Positions 36,697-44,591 of a stretch of 64,000 nt of DNA are shown here, piece by piece. The stretch comes from Hungatella hathewayi. Lineage in GTDB: Bacteria; Bacillota; Clostridia; Lachnospirales; Lachnospiraceae. The DNA lies in the NCBI GenBank assembly GCA_025149285.1, contig CP102274.1, positions 3,126,001-3,190,000 on the forward strand, written 5' to 3'. Below the pieces are notes generated by a model that worked only from the letters and a program-made list of their open reading frames with translations, had not been told where the DNA came from and did no database searches. A program made the translations under genes and the position numbers. Within the stretch, counting starts at the first letter, position 1. Every line of letters begins with the position of its first letter.

Positions 36697-36780
36697 AAGG
36701 GCCGGAGTTATTATGAGATATGCCAGGTGTGCTTAGTCATCTGTCGTTTATCATGGTAACTCAGGCCCTTCCCACTTTTT
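36697..36780 (+). terminator. Long-loop terminator of the transporter operon
   Basis: AAGGGCC-G-GAGTTA (36697-36710) pairs with TAACTC-A-GGCCCTT (36757-36770), followed by CCCACTTTTTT. The loop is about 46 bases. The structure covers the apparent start of the next open frame (36720), which argues that this frame's beginning is not a real gene start. Confidence 0.65.
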
Positions 36781-36785
36781 TATTT

Positions 36786-37330
36786 CCATCATATAATATA
36801 GTGACAGAGGATAATCAGGGGAATTACCTGTATCTGATTCTGATCCTGCTGGTTCTTCTGGCCTCCATCATATGCCTGGAGATATTTGACAGGCTGATTG
36901 ACCAGAAATCCATTCAGATTCTAATCGGAAATAAACGGCAGCTGCGGTTTGCGGTCACTTCACTGATGTTCATTGACGTTTACCTGCTGATTATACCCAC
37001 GGCCATAAGGCAGGCGACCGCTATCTGACTGGTGTAGCACGGATGATGGCTGATTTTTTCGGTGATGACAACATATGCCGGCTTGGTGGCGACGAATTTC
37101 TGATTTTGATTCCGGATAAGACGGAAGAAGAGACGGAGAACATGCTGGAAGAAGCCTGTCAGAAGATGAAAGAGACTTTCAATGAGCAGAATGTGCCGAT
37201 CCGGCTATCGGTCAGTTATGGGGTGGTGGAGGTGGGAAAACTGCCGTTTGCAGCCGTATCTGATATTTTGGAGCCTACAGACCGCAAGATGTATACAAAG
37301 AAAAAAGAAACTCATAAAATGAAACGGTGA
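36786..37330 (+). pseudogene. Decayed GGDEF (diguanylate cyclase) gene
   Basis: The 3' part encodes a GGDEF domain end: HGHKAGDRYLTGVARMM, then NICRLGGDEFLILIPDKTEEE and LSVSYGVVE. The frame of its beginning does not match the upstream frame, which has a membrane span (YLYLILILLVLLASIICLEI) and a compressed GNKRQL...LMFIDV segment. A normal FIDVDxLKxIND-x-x-GH stretch is shortened to FIDV-x-x-DYTHGH with loss of about 13 bases around 36978-36990, and about 20 residues are also missing before it. There is no clear start codon, and the region overlaps the upstream terminator. It is probably a dead remnant of a membrane-bound diguanylate cyclase. Confidence 0.75.
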
Positions 37331-37345
37331 CAGAATATTAAACGA

Positions 37346-37393
37346 AAAATCAGCCCACGCAGCAGGGTGGAAAATGCTGTGTGGGCTGATTTT
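37346..37393. terminator. Bidirectional terminator
   Basis: AAAATCAGCCCACGCAGCA pairs with TGCTGTGTGGGCTGATTTT around a ten-base loop. It has A-runs and T-runs on both sides and lies between the convergent GGDEF remnant and the Rpn-family gene. Confidence 0.85.
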
Positions 37394-37405
37394 GCTGATT
37401 TTTAT

Positions 37406-38263
37406 TCAGACTCCGAATTCTTCTAAAAGCTTATGCTGAAATTCTTTGTCCCCGGCCGCACGGATCATATCCTCTGTGCGGGAGGCGGCAATCAGCTTAA
37501 GATTTAACTGATTGATCCGATTTTGACCTTCCGTCAAGCCTTCAGCCAGTCCTTCTTCAAGTCCTTCCCTCCGAATGAACTGTTCCCGTTCCCAAGATTT
37601 CATATAATTAATTCCAACCTCCTTATCACGCTTCACCTTACTGACAAGATCGTGGATTTTGGCAATGTTATCGTCAGTCACATTGTCTTCCGTGCTTTTC
37701 TCCATATATTTTAACATATCGCGCAGAGATTTTCCAGGATTTCCGGCAGTGCCTTTTGTATACAAATACAGCTTTACCAAACCATCGTCATAAGGAACAG
37801 ACGGTTCTTCCAGACAAAGGTTTTTCACCGTATATACCATACGATCCATGCCAAACGGATCGTATGGAAGAATCATAATAATCATGACATTCTTCAATTT
37901 ACTGTAATCTGCCCCTGTCTCCAAAAGCTGCGAGTCGATGAGAGCATCATAATAGCGGGTCCGCTTAGGCAGTGTTTCTTTTTCATACGTGTTATTAGGC
38001 TCAATATCATAGATATCTGCGGCAACTTCGATATCGTCTCCGGACCTGTCCTCAATATACGCATCCATCCGGATGCCGTGGCGGCCGGTATCGATCCCGA
38101 GTAAAACTTTTTGAGGGATAACTTTAATTTTCTGTATAGGCCGTCCCAGAATCGTACTGAGAAGAATCCGGCAGAATTCCTCCCCGATTCCTTCTTTGGA
38201 AACCATTTCCTGAAACAGGAAATCATCCATCAGGTTTAAATCTTCCAGTTTGCGTTTTTTCAT
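37406..38263 (-). CDS. Rpn-family PD-(D/E)XK nuclease / putative transposase
   Basis: A 285-residue protein of the recombination-promoting nuclease family. The N-terminus (LEDLNLMDDFLFQEMVSKEGIGEEFCRILLSTILGRPIQKI) and the nuclease core (GIRMDAYIEDRSGDDIEVAADIYDIEP, YYDALIDSQLLETGADYSKL) are typical. The C-terminus has the repeated EGLEEGLAEGLTEG stretch common to these proteins. Family members cut DNA and promote RecA-independent recombination; many are numerous and mobile in Lachnospiraceae. I chose ATG 38263 with AAGGAG before it; a GTG six bases upstream is also in frame. Confidence 0.88.
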   Translation of the reverse strand: MKKRKLEDLNLMDDFLFQEMVSKEGIGEEFCRILLSTILGRPIQKIKVIPQKVLLGIDTGRHGIRMDAYIEDRSGDDIEVAADIYDIEPNNTYEKETLPKRTRYYDALIDSQLLETGADYSKLKNVMIIMILPYDPFGMDRMVYTVKNLCLEEPSVPYDDGLVKLYLYTKGTAGNPGKSLRDMLKYMEKSTEDNVTDDNIAKIHDLVSKVKRDKEVGINYMKSWEREQFIRREGLEEGLAEGLTEGQNRINQLNLKLIAASRTEDMIRAAGDKEFQHKLLEEFGV

Positions 38264-38624
38264 AAGCACGATTCTCCTTGGTCAGTATTAGATTTAATAA
38301 TGTGGAATTTCTTCGGCAGAATGCCTGGATTCTTCTGTACTCAGAAGCTGTGGCAGAAGATGCAGCGCAGCGGAATACTGCGGCGATCAAAACTATGATA
38401 GTAATACTATAAACAATTGTTGGGTACTTTGCAAGTAAAAACGGCAATGAAGCAGGATAAACTTGTAAACTTACAGAATTATGAAAAGCCGCTTTCGTCA
38501 ATTACTTTAGCCGAGATTTCGGGATTTTCGTTCCGGACCCGGCTCCCTGGCGGAACGAAAATCCCAAAATCTCTCTCAGCCTTATGAGGAACCACACTTC
38601 TCGGCAGCCTCCGTTCCCTCTGTC
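38264..38624. other. Intergenic region with a long inverted repeat
   Basis: About 360 bases with no supported gene; a small minus-strand frame extends upstream of the nuclease gene (to 38501) but has no ribosome binding site or family match. The right half contains the inverted repeat at 38513-38573. Confidence 0.55.
38513..38573. repeat. Long near-perfect inverted repeat
   Basis: GGGATTTTCGTTCCG (38521-38535) pairs perfectly with CGGAACGAAAATCCC (38551-38565), flanked by GAGATTT/AAAATCTC. The loop is 15 bases. No T-run follows on either strand, so it is not a standard terminator. It lies downstream of the YesN-type regulator gene (minus strand). Confidence 0.8.
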
Positions 38625-40244
38625 TTACTCCCCAATATTTTCCATATAAAGCGCTCTGTAATCATTCGGCGTCATACCCGCGGATTTTTTAAACTGGCGC
38701 GAAAAGTATTTTTCGTCCTCAAATCCCACTTCATGAGCGATCTGGCGTATCTTTACCAGGGGATCCTTCAGCATTTCCTTTGCATGGCTGATTCTTATAT
38801 TGTTCAAATAAGTAATCATGGTCACATGAAACGTCTGTTTGAACTTCCGGCAAAGATATTCCTGGTTGACGAAAAACATCTGCGCACAGGCGGCCTGGCT
38901 GAAGGGCTGGTTATAATTCAGTTCAATGTAGTGGGCAACCTGGTAAATCATGTCTGCCTCCGGAGCGTGTACAGACTTAAGTTCCTGATAGAGAAACGAG
39001 ATATCCGCCTGCATCCGCTTCAAAAAGCGGGGGAAAGACAAATGCATGGATTCATCCATGGTATCGCAGAAGCGCATAACCTGATAGCCGGAAGCGTGAA
39101 CAAAGCCTTTATGGCGTTGTTTCAGCAGATCCGCCCATGAGTCAATCAGCTGGTTTTCATCCTGTACGGCGTTCCATATGACAGCCAGATACGGGTTATA
39201 ATTTGCCGTGCGGTTTTTGATCCAGAGAGAAAGGCTGTCAGCGATCAGCTCATCATTGCCGGTTAGAAAGGCGGAGAGCAGCATGCGGTTATCCAGCTCC
39301 TTTTGACTGTCTGTCATTCGAATTTGCATGACCTGCGTCAGGGAATCCGTTTTGACAGATACAGGAGAAAAGACAGCCATATCAAAGGCGCCGAATGCCG
39401 TTTTGGCTTCCTGGTATACTTCTATAATTCCAGCAGGAAAACGGCCGGAAGCAATTCCCATGCATGCAGGAAATGGCAGAGTGCTCTGCCTGTCTGTCAG
39501 GAATTCCTTCAGCTTTTCCATTAATGACGGATCCCATACAGTCAAAAACGCCGTGATCTCGTGGACGCGGTCAGCCGGAAGCAGAAAACCGGCATTCCAT
39601 CTGGTTAAGAAAGCAGAAATGGAATCGCGATAGCGGTGAAACGGTTCTTTCCAGGAATCATCCCCGGGAAGGACGAATGGCTCGGCATTAAAATAGGCAA
39701 TCCCGCAGTCGGTGAGGCCGGACAGCTCGGGAGACAGTTCTGTCAGCTTATTGTATGCATGCTCCGGATGATCACCGTGAATCAGTCTTGACACCAGGTT
39801 TTCCCGGCATAAGGCCGTCATGGAACTGATCTGATCCTTATGGACCAGAGCCGTATGATACAAATTGTGTTCCTGGTTCCAGGCGAGGACCGCTTTTTTT
39901 ACAGCCGCGATCAGCTGGTCCTGATCCAGCGGCTTTAAGAGATAATCCACGCCTCCATGCTGCAGGGAACTTCTCACATAGTCGAAGTTATTATAGCCGG
40001 AAATGACGATGACCTTGATGTGCTGCATGGTTCCCGTAATATATTTCATCAAATCAATGCCGGATAAATCCTGCATGACGATATCGGTAATCAGGATCTC
40101 AGGCTGCTCTGCCTCCATGATACGGATCGCCTCCTGGGGCGTAAGGGCCTCATGGATTTCTGTGATCCCAAGCTCCTGCCACGGAACAAGAAGTTTTACG
40201 GCCCGGATCACGTGGGCTTCATCATCTACGATCAGTACTTTCAT
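38625..40244 (-). CDS. YesN-type response regulator of the pectin locus
   Basis: A 539-residue regulator: receiver domain (IVDDEAHVI, phosphorylation site Asp54 in LITDIVMQDLSG, Lys in LLKPLDQDQ), a long central region of about 280 residues and a C-terminal AraC-type DNA-binding domain at about 435-537 (FSQAACAQMFFVNQEYLCRKFKQTF, DEKYFSRQFKKSAGMTPNDYR). I chose ATG 40244, preceded by AAAGGAGC, over an open frame reaching 40343. It overlaps the kinase gene by four bases. It probably activates the divergent pectin genes. Confidence 0.93.
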   Translation of the reverse strand: MKVLIVDDEAHVIRAVKLLVPWQELGITEIHEALTPQEAIRIMEAEQPEILITDIVMQDLSGIDLMKYITGTMQHIKVIVISGYNNFDYVRSSLQHGGVDYLLKPLDQDQLIAAVKKAVLAWNQEHNLYHTALVHKDQISSMTALCRENLVSRLIHGDHPEHAYNKLTELSPELSGLTDCGIAYFNAEPFVLPGDDSWKEPFHRYRDSISAFLTRWNAGFLLPADRVHEITAFLTVWDPSLMEKLKEFLTDRQSTLPFPACMGIASGRFPAGIIEVYQEAKTAFGAFDMAVFSPVSVKTDSLTQVMQIRMTDSQKELDNRMLLSAFLTGNDELIADSLSLWIKNRTANYNPYLAVIWNAVQDENQLIDSWADLLKQRHKGFVHASGYQVMRFCDTMDESMHLSFPRFLKRMQADISFLYQELKSVHAPEADMIYQVAHYIELNYNQPFSQAACAQMFFVNQEYLCRKFKQTFHVTMITYLNNIRISHAKEMLKDPLVKIRQIAHEVGFEDEKYFSRQFKKSAGMTPNDYRALYMENIGE

Positions 40245-42208
40245 GACCTGCTCCTTTCTTCTGTGTATTCCAGCATCCGGTAGTCCGCCTGGATATGTAT
40301 GGTGGTGCCAGTCTTTCCATCGGAAAGAATCTCCATGGAACACTGGTTTTTATAATTCAGCAGGAGACGCTGATAGACGTTCTGCATCCCGATGTTGTTT
40401 GATACGTACCGGTTTTCCTTATCTGCCTCCAGCTGCTGTTCGCTCTTTAAAACAGCAGAACTGCGGGATGGCTGCTCTTTTGAAAAGCGGTTTAGGGAGG
40501 CGACAAAGGTTACCGCGTCAGAGGAAGCCGCCGCTGCCTTTACCTGATGAAGAGAACGGGTCAGTTCTTCCAGCTTTTCTGCCGCAATTCCGGTTCCGGT
40601 ATCGATCACGAAGAGGTGAAGATAGTTGCCTTCTGCATACGCACGGATGCTTAAGCGGCTGCATTCCAGCTTCAGCAGATTCCCATGGCGTATGGAATTT
40701 TCAACCAGAGGCTGTAGCGTCATCTTCGGGATCAGCATGGTTCCCGCCTCATCGGATATATCAAATTCTGTCTCCAGTGAATTTGGAAAACGAAGCTTCT
40801 GAAGCTTCAAATACAGCTCGATGTAATGAAGCGCGTCGTTTAGAGGAACGAGATTGTGAGCGGTATCCATGGAGTAGTGCATCATCTGGCCCAGAGCCGT
40901 GATGGACTGGTACAGAGGCAGATTGCCGCCCTCTAAGGCATTGGTTGCCAGACACTGGAGCGTGTTGTGGATAAAGTGAGGGTTGATCTGAGCCTGAAGG
41001 GCCTTTAATTCACTTGTCCGGTTTGCCAGCTCCAGCTGATACTGGTGTATGATGAAGTTTTTGATGGAGTACATCATCTTTCGGATGGTAATGAGCAGCG
41101 ATCCAATCTCATCATTTTTCGTGTAGGTGATATAGGAAGACATATTGGCATCCAGATCGCCGGCACTGACGGCTTCCGCATAGGCCGTTACCTTGCGGAT
41201 CGGCGCGGTAAAGCGAATGACGGTTATGACGATCAGAAGAATCTCCGCCAGCGTTACAAGGATAAAGGAGTACAGCATCATGTGGAAGAAGCGGCTTGCC
41301 TTTTCATATACAAAGGCTTTCGGTGAGATTTTGATTAAATACCAGTCCACCGGAGCCTCCGAGATGCGGCTGCAGATGACAATATCCTCGGAATCCGCGT
41401 CGAGGACCACGGGGTCTCCCGGTTCCAGGGAGGCGGAAAGAATGTCCTGAATAACCGGATTGCGGGTCTGTGTGGCTATTTCTTCCGGTTTGCTGCTGTA
41501 GACGTAACTTCCATTCCCATCTACCAGACAGAGGTATTCCTTTTCCTTAAACAGGGGGGAACAGATGGAATCTAAGACGGACACGGGAATGTCGATGGTT
41601 ATTTCTCCCAGGGAATCAGTGACGGAAGGAATCTGGTAAATCGGCATGTGCAGAGAAAAAACCAGGGAAAATTCTCTTCCGGACAATTCCTGGAAATTAT
41701 AGTTGGACTGCATATGAGCCGATGTCACATAGGAGTGGTACGGTTCGCAGGGGAAACGCCGCTCCTGGCTTAAGTAAATATGGTCCTTTTCATACCGCTG
41801 CATATCGGACTGGAGCAGCAGGGATTTTTTTAAGTTAAATGCGGAAAGCTGAATCTGCGAGGCGTCCGGCACACTGGAGTAGAGCGTCTGCAGAAAATCA
41901 AAGATCCGCGATTCCGTCTGAAGCAGGCGGTAGCTGGATACAGACTGTTCCCTTCCCGACAGAATATCCATGACCTCGGAGTTAAAGTAGAGACCGCGCG
42001 CCGTATAATCCACCAGCTTCACATAGTCGGAAATGCTGTTTCCGGTGGCGTGCATCGTATCGGTCGTCTGAGAGACAAATTCCTCGTCCAGAGACGTTTT
42101 GATATACTCGTAGGAAAAGAACCAGTATACCAGAAACGGTACGAGAATACAGATAAAGAGCAGTGATAATAATTTGATTCGGATGCTGACAAAACGCTGA
42201 CTGTTCAT
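40241..42208 (-). CDS. YesM-type sensor histidine kinase of the pectin locus
   Basis: A 655-residue kinase with a membrane span at about 13-32, an extracellular domain of about 250 residues, a second span at about 285-308, a HAMP linker, the phospho-acceptor His in INPHFIHNTLQCL, and an HATPase domain (VENSIRHGN, DTGTGIAAEKLEEL). About 80 residues of extra low-conservation sequence lie inside the ATPase domain before the last G box (NNIGMQNVYQRL). I chose ATG 42208. It forms a two-component pair with the overlapping YesN gene and is divergent from the sugar transport genes, so a pectic oligosaccharide is the probable signal. Confidence 0.92.
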   Translation of the reverse strand: MNSQRFVSIRIKLLSLLFICILVPFLVYWFFSYEYIKTSLDEEFVSQTTDTMHATGNSISDYVKLVDYTARGLYFNSEVMDILSGREQSVSSYRLLQTESRIFDFLQTLYSSVPDASQIQLSAFNLKKSLLLQSDMQRYEKDHIYLSQERRFPCEPYHSYVTSAHMQSNYNFQELSGREFSLVFSLHMPIYQIPSVTDSLGEITIDIPVSVLDSICSPLFKEKEYLCLVDGNGSYVYSSKPEEIATQTRNPVIQDILSASLEPGDPVVLDADSEDIVICSRISEAPVDWYLIKISPKAFVYEKASRFFHMMLYSFILVTLAEILLIVITVIRFTAPIRKVTAYAEAVSAGDLDANMSSYITYTKNDEIGSLLITIRKMMYSIKNFIIHQYQLELANRTSELKALQAQINPHFIHNTLQCLATNALEGGNLPLYQSITALGQMMHYSMDTAHNLVPLNDALHYIELYLKLQKLRFPNSLETEFDISDEAGTMLIPKMTLQPLVENSIRHGNLLKLECSRLSIRAYAEGNYLHLFVIDTGTGIAAEKLEELTRSLHQVKAAAASSDAVTFVASLNRFSKEQPSRSSAVLKSEQQLEADKENRYVSNNIGMQNVYQRLLLNYKNQCSMEILSDGKTGTTIHIQADYRMLEYTEERSRS

Positions 42209-42245
42209 ACACTTATTTCCCCCAACCCCACAGTGATCTGACACC

Positions 42246-42274
42246 ATTCTACCATAAACACTAAATTCGTGAAA
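42246..42274 (-). promoter_or_regulatory. Promoter of the YesM/YesN pair
   Basis: On the minus strand, TTTCAC (42269-42274), a 17-base spacer and TAGAAT (42246-42251) with an extended TGG, 38 bases before the kinase start. Confidence 0.5.
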
Positions 42275-42292
42275 GACCTCATTAAGTGTTTA
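42255..42292. promoter_or_regulatory. Candidate operator: TAAACACT/AGTGTTTA inverted repeat
   Basis: TAAACACT (42255-42262) lies inside the promoter spacer and AGTGTTTA (42285-42292) just upstream of the -35, with centres about 30 bases apart (close to three helical turns). This suits a dimeric regulator or loop; which protein binds is unknown. Confidence 0.45.
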
Positions 42293-42465
42293 GGTGTGCA
42301 TTCCTTTCTTCCAAACGGTGAAGTCAAAATTGTCCTCCTATCATATCAAAAACGTGAGTGTAAAAAAGAGCCGCATTCTATTACAATGAAGTCACAACAA
42401 AGAAAGAGAGAATCCAGAAAACAGAGTGATGGCTATTTTTAGTTTCCTCCCTGAAAGTGTCATGG

Positions 42466-42471
42466 TATACT
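42466..42471 (+). promoter_or_regulatory. Extended -10 element for the first binding lipoprotein gene
   Basis: TGG followed by TATACT, with no good -35, as expected for a promoter that depends on an activator such as the YesN regulator. It lies 45 bases before the start codon. Confidence 0.5.
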
Positions 42472-42516
42472 AAAAGAAATATTGTGATATCAATCCATCA
42501 GGGGGAGTGTTTTACG

Positions 42517-43809
42517 ATGAAGAGAAGGATTAAAACTGGTTTGATAACAGCGGGGATTATACTGGGATTAACAGGGTGCGGAAGCCAAAATGCGGAACGT
42601 GATGCGGCGGAGTTACCCGCAGAACCGGGAATTGTGCTGACAGTGAGCATGCCGTCTTCCGAATGGGGCGGCTATGGGAAAGAACTGGAAAAACTGTATC
42701 AAAAGGATCACCCGGAGATTGAACGCATTGAGTGGAATCTGGTGGACCGCAGTATGTATTCCGATTTGCTGCGGGTCAGTCTGGCATCACAGAAGCTTCC
42801 GGATATCATCTGCGTAGGCTTTGAGGGCTCCATGGAAGAATGGAAAGACCATTTGCTTCCATTGGAAGATTTCACTTCACTGGAGAAGCTTCCGATGCCG
42901 TACCGCACCATGGGAAGTCTGGAGGGAACGGTCTACTCAGTCCCCATCCAGATTCAGGGGATCGGGATCGCCTATAACAGAAAGCTTTTAAAAGCAGCCG
43001 GATGGGATCGTTTTCCCGTCACAAAATCCGAATTTGAACAGTTATGCACGGATCTGGAAGACCAGGAAATAAAGCCCATGATGAACCATTATAAAGAGAC
43101 GCTGCTCACCATGGCCAATAACTTATTCATGCTTCCTGCGATGGCGGCGGACAATCCTGCCGCATATATGGAATCTCTGTTAGAAGAGGAGCGGCAGCAG
43201 GAGTATGAAGAGAACTGGCAGGCGCTGGCGGACTATTTTGATCTGACGCTTCGCTTCGGAAACCGGGATTCCTTAACGACGGGAGCACCGACCGCGAGAG
43301 ATTACTTCTTCATCGAAAAATACGCAATGCTAAATGACGAGGGCAGCTGGCTTGCGCCGGTTCTGGCAAAGTCCAAACCGGTACTGGAAAAGGATATTTC
43401 CATCGGAGCGATCCCCCTCTACGAGGAAGCGGAGAGAAATAAGCTGATCGTGGAAGTGCAGGCGCTGTCTGTGGTAAAAAGCAGCCGCCATCCGGAGGAA
43501 GCCGGGGAGTTCCTTTACTGGCTTGCCACATCGGAGGAAGCGTCCCGGTATTTAAAAGAGACGATGGGCTGTCTTCCGGTCATGGACATGAACGACGAAA
43601 GCTTAGAGGGGCTGTCTCCTCTGGCGGCCGAAGTAAAGAAAAGCATAAACGAAGGCGAGACCGCGCTCGACGTAGTCAACTGCCTTCCGGGGGAACTGAA
43701 AAATAAGAGTGCCGAACTCTGGGGCTTTTACTTAACCGGTGATTTGAGCCGGGAGGAGGTTTTACAGGATTATCAATCTCTCTGGAAAGATTATATGAAA
43801 CATAATTAG
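42517..43809 (+). CDS. Sugar ABC transporter binding lipoprotein (family 1), first copy
   Basis: A 430-residue extracellular solute-binding lipoprotein with lipobox LTGC (Cys21). The family 1 fold begins LTVSMPSSEWGGYGKELEKLYQKDHP and contains YSVPIQIQGIGIAYNRKLLKAAG, the hinge region typical of oligosaccharide-binding proteins. I chose ATG 42517 (GGGGGAG before it) rather than the upstream 42457, which lies before the -10 element. The locus has a second binding lipoprotein (44592) but only one permease pair, so the two may serve different oligomer sizes. Confidence 0.9.
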   Translation: MKRRIKTGLITAGIILGLTGCGSQNAERDAAELPAEPGIVLTVSMPSSEWGGYGKELEKLYQKDHPEIERIEWNLVDRSMYSDLLRVSLASQKLPDIICVGFEGSMEEWKDHLLPLEDFTSLEKLPMPYRTMGSLEGTVYSVPIQIQGIGIAYNRKLLKAAGWDRFPVTKSEFEQLCTDLEDQEIKPMMNHYKETLLTMANNLFMLPAMAADNPAAYMESLLEEERQQEYEENWQALADYFDLTLRFGNRDSLTTGAPTARDYFFIEKYAMLNDEGSWLAPVLAKSKPVLEKDISIGAIPLYEEAERNKLIVEVQALSVVKSSRHPEEAGEFLYWLATSEEASRYLKETMGCLPVMDMNDESLEGLSPLAAEVKKSINEGETALDVVNCLPGELKNKSAELWGFYLTGDLSREEVLQDYQSLWKDYMKHN

Positions 43810-43823
43810 GGAGGTTATTCAAA

Positions 43824-44567
43824 ATGTCAGTGATTCATTATCAGAAAAAAGAAGACATGAAGTTTGAGGCAGCAGGCAATGGAATTTTAAGGGCAGAGAT
43901 GCTTCCGGGCATGGTGGAAGGCGTACATACCTACAAATGCAGGGTGGCAGCAGGAACCGTGGTGACGCTGGAAACCTTTGGCGATCAGACACAGATTTAT
44001 TACTTTACCAAAGGCGAAGGCTATGTGGCCACACCGAAGAAGGCGTTTAACATCGAGGAACCGTCTCTGTTTATTCCAAACATGGACAAAGAAGAGAATC
44101 TTTTACACGCCGTAACAGACATGGAATTTTTGCAGCTGACTTGTGTCATGCTTCCGGAAGATTACGAGCAGTTCGATCACTGGCACATTGCACTGCCGAG
44201 ATTTTGTCCGCTGAGCGGCTGCATCGAATATATTGAAGGCTTCCGTCCGGAAGGCATCAAAGCGCTTTCTATTCTGGATACCCATTTTCTTACCCGTATG
44301 ACGATGGGCGCCATCATCGGAAAAGGACCGAACAAGGCGGATCCTCACAGCCACGACAACCTTTATCAGTGGTATTACGGAATGCCGGGTACGAAATTCA
44401 TCTACCGTGCGGCGGATGAGGAGATCGAGCTTCACGAAGGCGGCTGGGCCTTCATTCCAACCGACATTGAACATGCGATTGAAATTGAACCGGATGAGAC
44501 GGTGAACTACGTCTGGTTTGAGATTGAACTGACAAAGGCAGAGCTGGCGGCAAAAAAAGCTCAGTAA
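43824..44567 (+). CDS. Bicupin-fold protein of the pectin locus
   Basis: A 247-residue cytoplasmic protein with two cupin-type beta barrels. The second carries the metal-ligand pattern PHSHDNLYQWYYGMPG...ELHEGGWAFIPTDIEHAIEI; the first is less conserved (TQIYYFTKGEGYV). Its place between two oligosaccharide-binding lipoproteins suggests action on unsaturated uronates or another pectin breakdown product, similar to the roles of KdgF and KduI. It does not match the length or motifs of KduI (about 278) or KdgF (about 110) closely, so I give no symbol. There is AGGGAGG before the start. Confidence 0.8.
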   Translation: MSVIHYQKKEDMKFEAAGNGILRAEMLPGMVEGVHTYKCRVAAGTVVTLETFGDQTQIYYFTKGEGYVATPKKAFNIEEPSLFIPNMDKEENLLHAVTDMEFLQLTCVMLPEDYEQFDHWHIALPRFCPLSGCIEYIEGFRPEGIKALSILDTHFLTRMTMGAIIGKGPNKADPHSHDNLYQWYYGMPGTKFIYRAADEEIELHEGGWAFIPTDIEHAIEIEPDETVNYVWFEIELTKAELAAKKAQ

Positions 44568-44591
44568 TTCATACAAGGAGAGGGACTTAAT

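Larger units (their letters stand above)
42209..42516. other. Divergent control region of the pectin locus
   Basis: About 310 bases between the kinase gene and the first binding lipoprotein. It holds a minus-strand promoter (42246-42274), an inverted repeat around it (42255-42292) and a plus-strand extended -10 (42466-42471), listed separately. No gene is seen. Confidence 0.65.

Noticed and set aside
36720..36785. Start of a separate 102-residue membrane protein at 36720
   Set aside because: It lies within the loop and 3' arm of the importer terminator, has no ribosome binding site, and the rest of the frame reads into the GGDEF remnant.
38223..38501. Minus-strand 92-residue frame upstream of the Rpn gene
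   Set aside because: No ribosome binding site; it overlaps the nuclease start in another frame and shows no family resemblance.
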